Shown here piece after piece: positions 8,931 through 11,237 of a stretch of DNA of 11,237 bases (positions are counted from its first letter, which is position 1; the number at the start of each line of letters is the position of its first letter). The DNA lies in the NCBI GenBank assembly GCA_012728465.1, contig JAAYFB010000007.1, positions 1-11,237 on the forward strand. The letters run 5' to 3'. The DNA comes from Proteiniphilum sp. Lineage in GTDB: Bacteria; Bacteroidota; Bacteroidia; Bacteroidales; Dysgonomonadaceae. A program made the translations under genes and the position numbers. Under the pieces are notes generated by a model. The model was not told the DNA's origin. It saw only the letters and a list, made by a program, of their open reading frames with translations, and made no database searches.

Positions 8931-9920
8931 CTATATTGCCTTACTTACCTCGTCTGATGATGATGACTCCGATTTGCTATCTGCAGCAGTATCACCTTTT
9001 AAATCTTGACTGACAGCTTTGCCAGCTTTTTCACTGGCAGCCCTAGCTTTTGTCATAATTTCTTTAGCAAAATCGTCGTTAGCATTTGATGGCGACTTAG
9101 AGGCATAATCTATAGTTTTTAGTGATAGATTATTTTCGTTATCCTTATCAACATTGCCACCATTGCCCAAATTATTATTTTCATCTTTCTTCTTCTTACG
9201 CAATGTTTTGGTACGAAGCACATCGGCACGAATCTTGCTTGACATCGTAGCAAATTCCATCACCAACTCTTCGCACGATGAGGGCTTAGTAGTATATTGC
9301 AATGCTAAGTTATTAATCAACAGCTCTAAGTCTTTTGATGTAGTTTTGATAACTTCCATGTTATCTATTTTATCAATCTTGTAAGATGAGATTAGCTCGC
9401 TTCGTTGCTTCCATAACTTTATGTACTCTTCGTTGCATTTTACCAACCAATTCAATACATCGCCAACACGTAGTGCAACAACCGCCGCACCAATCTTGAC
9501 ATTTGATGTAAGGACAATTGAAAGCTCCTCCAAACAACTTGTTATCACAAGATGTTTTTTAGTATTCATCAAAGGCGCATATGATGTAATCCATTCTTGC
9601 AACACTAGAGCATGATTTTTAATATCAGCGTCCATACTATTCACATGCCCTTTTACTATGTTTTTAAAGCCAGAATAGGCTTTAACTCTATCTTCGTGCA
9701 AACTAGCAATACTGGCTGTGAGCTTATTAGTACGCTCCTTCATTGCTACTCTATCTAGCAAAGGAATATGTGAATTCATCAAAGCTAAAATCTTTGTGAA
9801 GTCCTCACTTTCAATATCTGATGAAAGCTCGTTTGACTTGTCCACAAGAAATTTATATACGAAAATATACTCGCGAATATTTAATCGCTTCAAAAAAGAA
9901 ATATAAAAAATTTTCTTCAT
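8931..9920 (-). CDS. DUF6261-like helical protein of unknown function
   Basis: Predicted soluble, mostly alpha-helical protein of 329 residues with no signal peptide or membrane segment. The layout resembles the Bacteroidota family DUF6261. It has an N-terminal FLKRLNIREYIFVYKFLVDK segment and long helices. A middle motif around residues 144-173 (AAVVALRVGDVLNWLVKCNE then EEYIKLWKQRSE) resembles the family pattern of a helix, a tryptophan, then N-x-x-[FY]-x-x-L-x-x-x-R. After residue about 240 a lysine run (RKKKK) leads into a low-complexity tail rich in Asn, Ser, Ala, Asp and Glu (250-329), longer than the usual family member as I recall it. The start at 9920 follows an A/T-rich leader (AAAATAAAATTAT) and no other start is more credible. 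It stands alone, flanked by a probable terminator and by 1.3 kb of non-coding sequence. The family name is from pattern memory; the function is not known to me. Confidence 0.62.
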   Translation of the reverse strand: MKKIFYISFLKRLNIREYIFVYKFLVDKSNELSSDIESEDFTKILALMNSHIPLLDRVAMKERTNKLTASIASLHEDRVKAYSGFKNIVKGHVNSMDADIKNHALVLQEWITSYAPLMNTKKHLVITSCLEELSIVLTSNVKIGAAVVALRVGDVLNWLVKCNEEYIKLWKQRSELISSYKIDKIDNMEVIKTTSKDLELLINNLALQYTTKPSSCEELVMEFATMSSKIRADVLRTKTLRKKKKDENNNLGNGGNVDKDNENNLSLKTIDYASKSPSNANDDFAKEIMTKARAASEKAGKAVSQDLKGDTAADSKSESSSSDEVSKAI

Positions 9921-10504
9921 TATAATTTTATTTTTATTGCCTATCTGATCATTTGATAAGCATTATTTAAAAACTTATTTCATAGAATGAGGTGCAACAG
10001 TTGGCAGTGACATTGGAGATAGTTGTATTCTTAAAAAGCGGAATTGCCACGATTCCGATTTGGCATACTTCACTCCTACCCCACATTAATACATGTTGCC
10101 ATACCCCCGTGCATAGTGACTAAATGCTACTATGCTAGAGAAAAAGTGTTAATCACAAGCATCTACAACCAAAGGTTGCAAGCATGGCTTATGACATTCG
10201 TTACATTTGCCTAAGTTGTACAATAGGCTAGCACCGAACCACAATTACTTACATACATCTTGTTTATCTGAATGATTGTGCTCTTTTGACAGTATTCCCT
10301 CATGTTCATGGCCTGTATGAGGATTTAGAGCTCAACTAATAGATTGTTTTTCATTGAAACAGCAAAATACTTACTCCTAATCAGTTTGGCGTGCAACATT
10401 AAATCACTGTAGTTATCAACAAATACTACGTAATTCTTTTACAATAGTCTAAACGCATGCTCAATATAATAGGCAAAGTACCAATCCGTTTTGTTGGCAA
10501 GGCA

Positions 10505-10526
10505 ACACTAGTGTCGCGAACACTAG
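10505..10526. repeat. Triple ACACTAG element forming a hairpin
   Basis: ACACTAG occurs at 10505-10511 and 10520-10526, and its reverse complement CTAGTGT at 10508-10514. The first two overlap as the perfect palindrome ACACTAGTGT. CTAGTGT and the last ACACTAG form a 7-bp stem with a 5-base CGCGA loop. There is no T run afterwards, so it is more like an operator or RNA stem than a terminator. Confidence 0.5.
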
Positions 10527-10720
10527 CATCACATCATCAATATACTTATCACTTTTTTACTTCATATAGATCCTTTCTTTAAAAAAATTATACTATTCTT
10601 TTTACAAATAATAATATATCAATATCCGTGCCAAGTTTTTGAATGAAGCTAAAATCAGCTCCGCTTTAACATAATCAAACGCAACTCTGCCATCTCATGA
10701 CTAAGTTGGCAGATAAAAGC

Positions 10721-10779
10721 TGACACATGACAACATGTCAGTCATACTGACAAAAACATTTGTCATAGGTGACATGACA
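10721..10779. promoter_or_regulatory. Dense cluster of TGACA/TGTCA half-sites, candidate operator region
   Basis: Seven copies of TGACA or its complement TGTCA lie within 59 bases: TGACA at 10721, 10728, 10748, 10770 and 10775, and TGTCA at 10736 and 10761. They combine into overlapping perfect inverted repeats: TGACA-ACA-TGTCA (10728-10740), TGTCAGT-CAT-ACTGACA (10736-10752), TGACAAA-AACA-TTTGTCA (10748-10765) and TGTCA-TAGG-TGACA (10761-10774). Outside the cluster the motif appears only sporadically in this non-coding region. Repeated dyads of this kind are typical of binding sites for a dimeric DNA-binding protein, or of a multi-stem RNA. The regulator is not identifiable here. Confidence 0.55.
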
Positions 10780-10931
10780 ATTAATTTATGTATAACATTA
10801 TATAAAATCGGACATATTTACTAGCGGAGAAACACAATCTCACAAACTGTTAAATAATTAACTAAAACAGACAATGCCAAAACTAGCCACATTTAACATA
10901 TTTCAGGCTGAAAGTCACCAATGTTGTACCC

Positions 10932-10944
10932 GAATTGTCAATTC
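10932..10944. repeat. Interrupted palindrome at the left edge of the 42-bp array
   Basis: GAATTG-T-CAATTC is a perfect 13-bp dyad whose right arm runs into the first ATTCC of the array. CAATTCC also recurs at several later unit boundaries, so this probably marks the array's left boundary. Confidence 0.45.
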
Positions 10945-11237
10945 CAAATGGAATATAGATTTTGTGTTAAAGCATTTTTGCAATTCCATTTGGAATTACT
11001 AAAATGCTTTAAACGATTTATCTGATTCCAAATGGAATGTTGATTTTGTGTTAAGACATTTTGGCAATTCAAAATGATTGTGTTAAATCGCGTACCACAT
11101 TTATATGATTCCATTTGGAATCTTGTCATTGTGGTTTGCGATTGGGGCAATTCCATTTGGAATCCTATCATTGTGGTTTGCGATTAGGGCAATTCCATTT
11201 GGAATCCTATCATTGTGGTTTGCGGTTGGGGCAAAAC
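10941..11237. repeat. Tandem array, 42-bp period, each unit led by a 14-bp palindrome
   Basis: Seven consecutive units begin at 10941, 10983, 11025, 11067, 11108, 11150 and 11192. Steps are 42, 42, 42, 41, 42 and 42 bases. Six open with ATTCCAAATGGAAT (10941, 11025) or its reverse complement ATTCCATTTGGAAT (10983, 11108, 11150, 11192); this is a 6-bp-arm dyad with an AA or TT centre. The fourth copy, at 11067, is degenerate (ATTCAAAATGATT). The 28-bp remainders fall into two classes: units 5-7 are nearly identical to each other, and units 1 and 3 resemble each other. After unit 7 the expected palindrome does not begin normally (GCAAAAC), so the array may end or degenerate exactly at the window edge. 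A period of 42 bp equals about four helical turns. Too short a repeat and too similar intervals for CRISPR. Confidence 0.9.
10967..11012. repeat. Long imperfect inverted repeat across array units 1 and 2
   Basis: Arms of 21 bases (10967-10987 and 10992-11012) match at 19 positions when one is reverse-complemented, around a 4-base ATTT centre. The centre coincides with the palindrome of unit 2. Unit 2 is therefore partly an inverted copy of unit 1. Read in either direction this would fold into a strong hairpin. Confidence 0.75.

Larger units (their letters stand above)
9921..10940. other. About 1 kb without a recognisable gene; several small inverted repeats
   Basis: No long frame on either strand and no tRNA or rRNA. 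Short inverted repeats occur at 10039-10057 (CGGAAT/ATTCCG), 10111-10135 (GCATAGT/ACTATGC, 11-base loop), 10166-10178 (CAACC/GGTTG), 10505-10526 and 10687-10712 (CTGCCA/TGGCAG). A very AT-rich block lies at about 10550-10620. Short stretches on the minus strand look protein-like (for example a His-rich NPHTGHEHEGILSKEHNHSD around 10270-10335) but are interrupted by stops. The stretch could be a decayed gene, a non-coding RNA locus or a long regulatory region; the promoter of the gene at 8931-9920 should lie at its left end. Confidence 0.5.

Noticed and set aside
10270..10340. His-rich peptide (NPHTGHEHEGILSKEHNHSD) as a metal-binding protein remnant
   Set aside because: The frame is under 30 codons, with stops on both sides and no recognisable domain. 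It is kept only as a hint of possible decay.
10938..11171. 77-residue minus-strand ORF through the array
   Set aside because: It is the 42-bp repeat translated (recurring SIWN, SKWN and FQME segments). Its frame is stopped just upstream in the next unit, its periodicity breaks at the 41-bp unit, and it has no start signal.
10941..11237. CRISPR array
   Set aside because: The conserved core is only 14 bp, appears in both orientations, and the 28-bp intervals are near copies of one another rather than unique spacers. No cas genes are present.

Overview
The window comes from an AT-rich genome of a member of the Bacteroidota, most likely order Bacteroidales. This rests on gene content: a lipoprotein-type TamA relative (TamL) overlapping a very long TamB, and a DUF6261-like protein. 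A-rich leaders without clear Shine-Dalgarno sites fit the same group. No gene allows a species call.

Layout. Positions 2-538 (+) hold the nearly complete 3' part of a flavodoxin-fold NADPH-dependent FMN reductase, closed by a clear intrinsic terminator at 562-596. Facing it on the minus strand are tamL (661-3012) and tamB (3005-7450). They overlap by 8 bases, with tamB transcribed first. Together they should form the translocation and assembly module that bridges the inner membrane, periplasm and outer membrane. Upstream on the same strand, across a 177-bp gap, is a membrane protein with about five hydrophobic segments and a C-terminal NUDIX-like domain whose catalytic box looks degenerate (7628 to about 8716). 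A further gap carrying a GC-rich hairpin separates it from a 329-residue helical DUF6261-like protein (8931-9920).

From 9921 to the right end (about 1.3 kb) there is no convincing gene. The left 1 kb is non-coding with several small inverted repeats. The most striking are a dense cluster of TGACA/TGTCA half-sites at 10721-10779 and a triple ACACTAG element at 10505-10526. From 10941 the sequence becomes a tandem array with a 42-bp period that continues to or near the window end. Each unit opens with the 14-bp palindrome ATTCCAAATGGAAT or its reverse complement. Six copies are perfect and one is degenerate. Two neighbouring units form a 21-bp-arm inverted repeat. This array, with the half-site cluster about 160 bp before it, is the least explained structure here.

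The left 9.9 kb is ordinary envelope and redox housekeeping content. The right 1.3 kb looks like a regulatory or structural DNA region rather than a protein-coding one. Nothing in the sequence directly ties the array to the DUF6261-like gene beside it.
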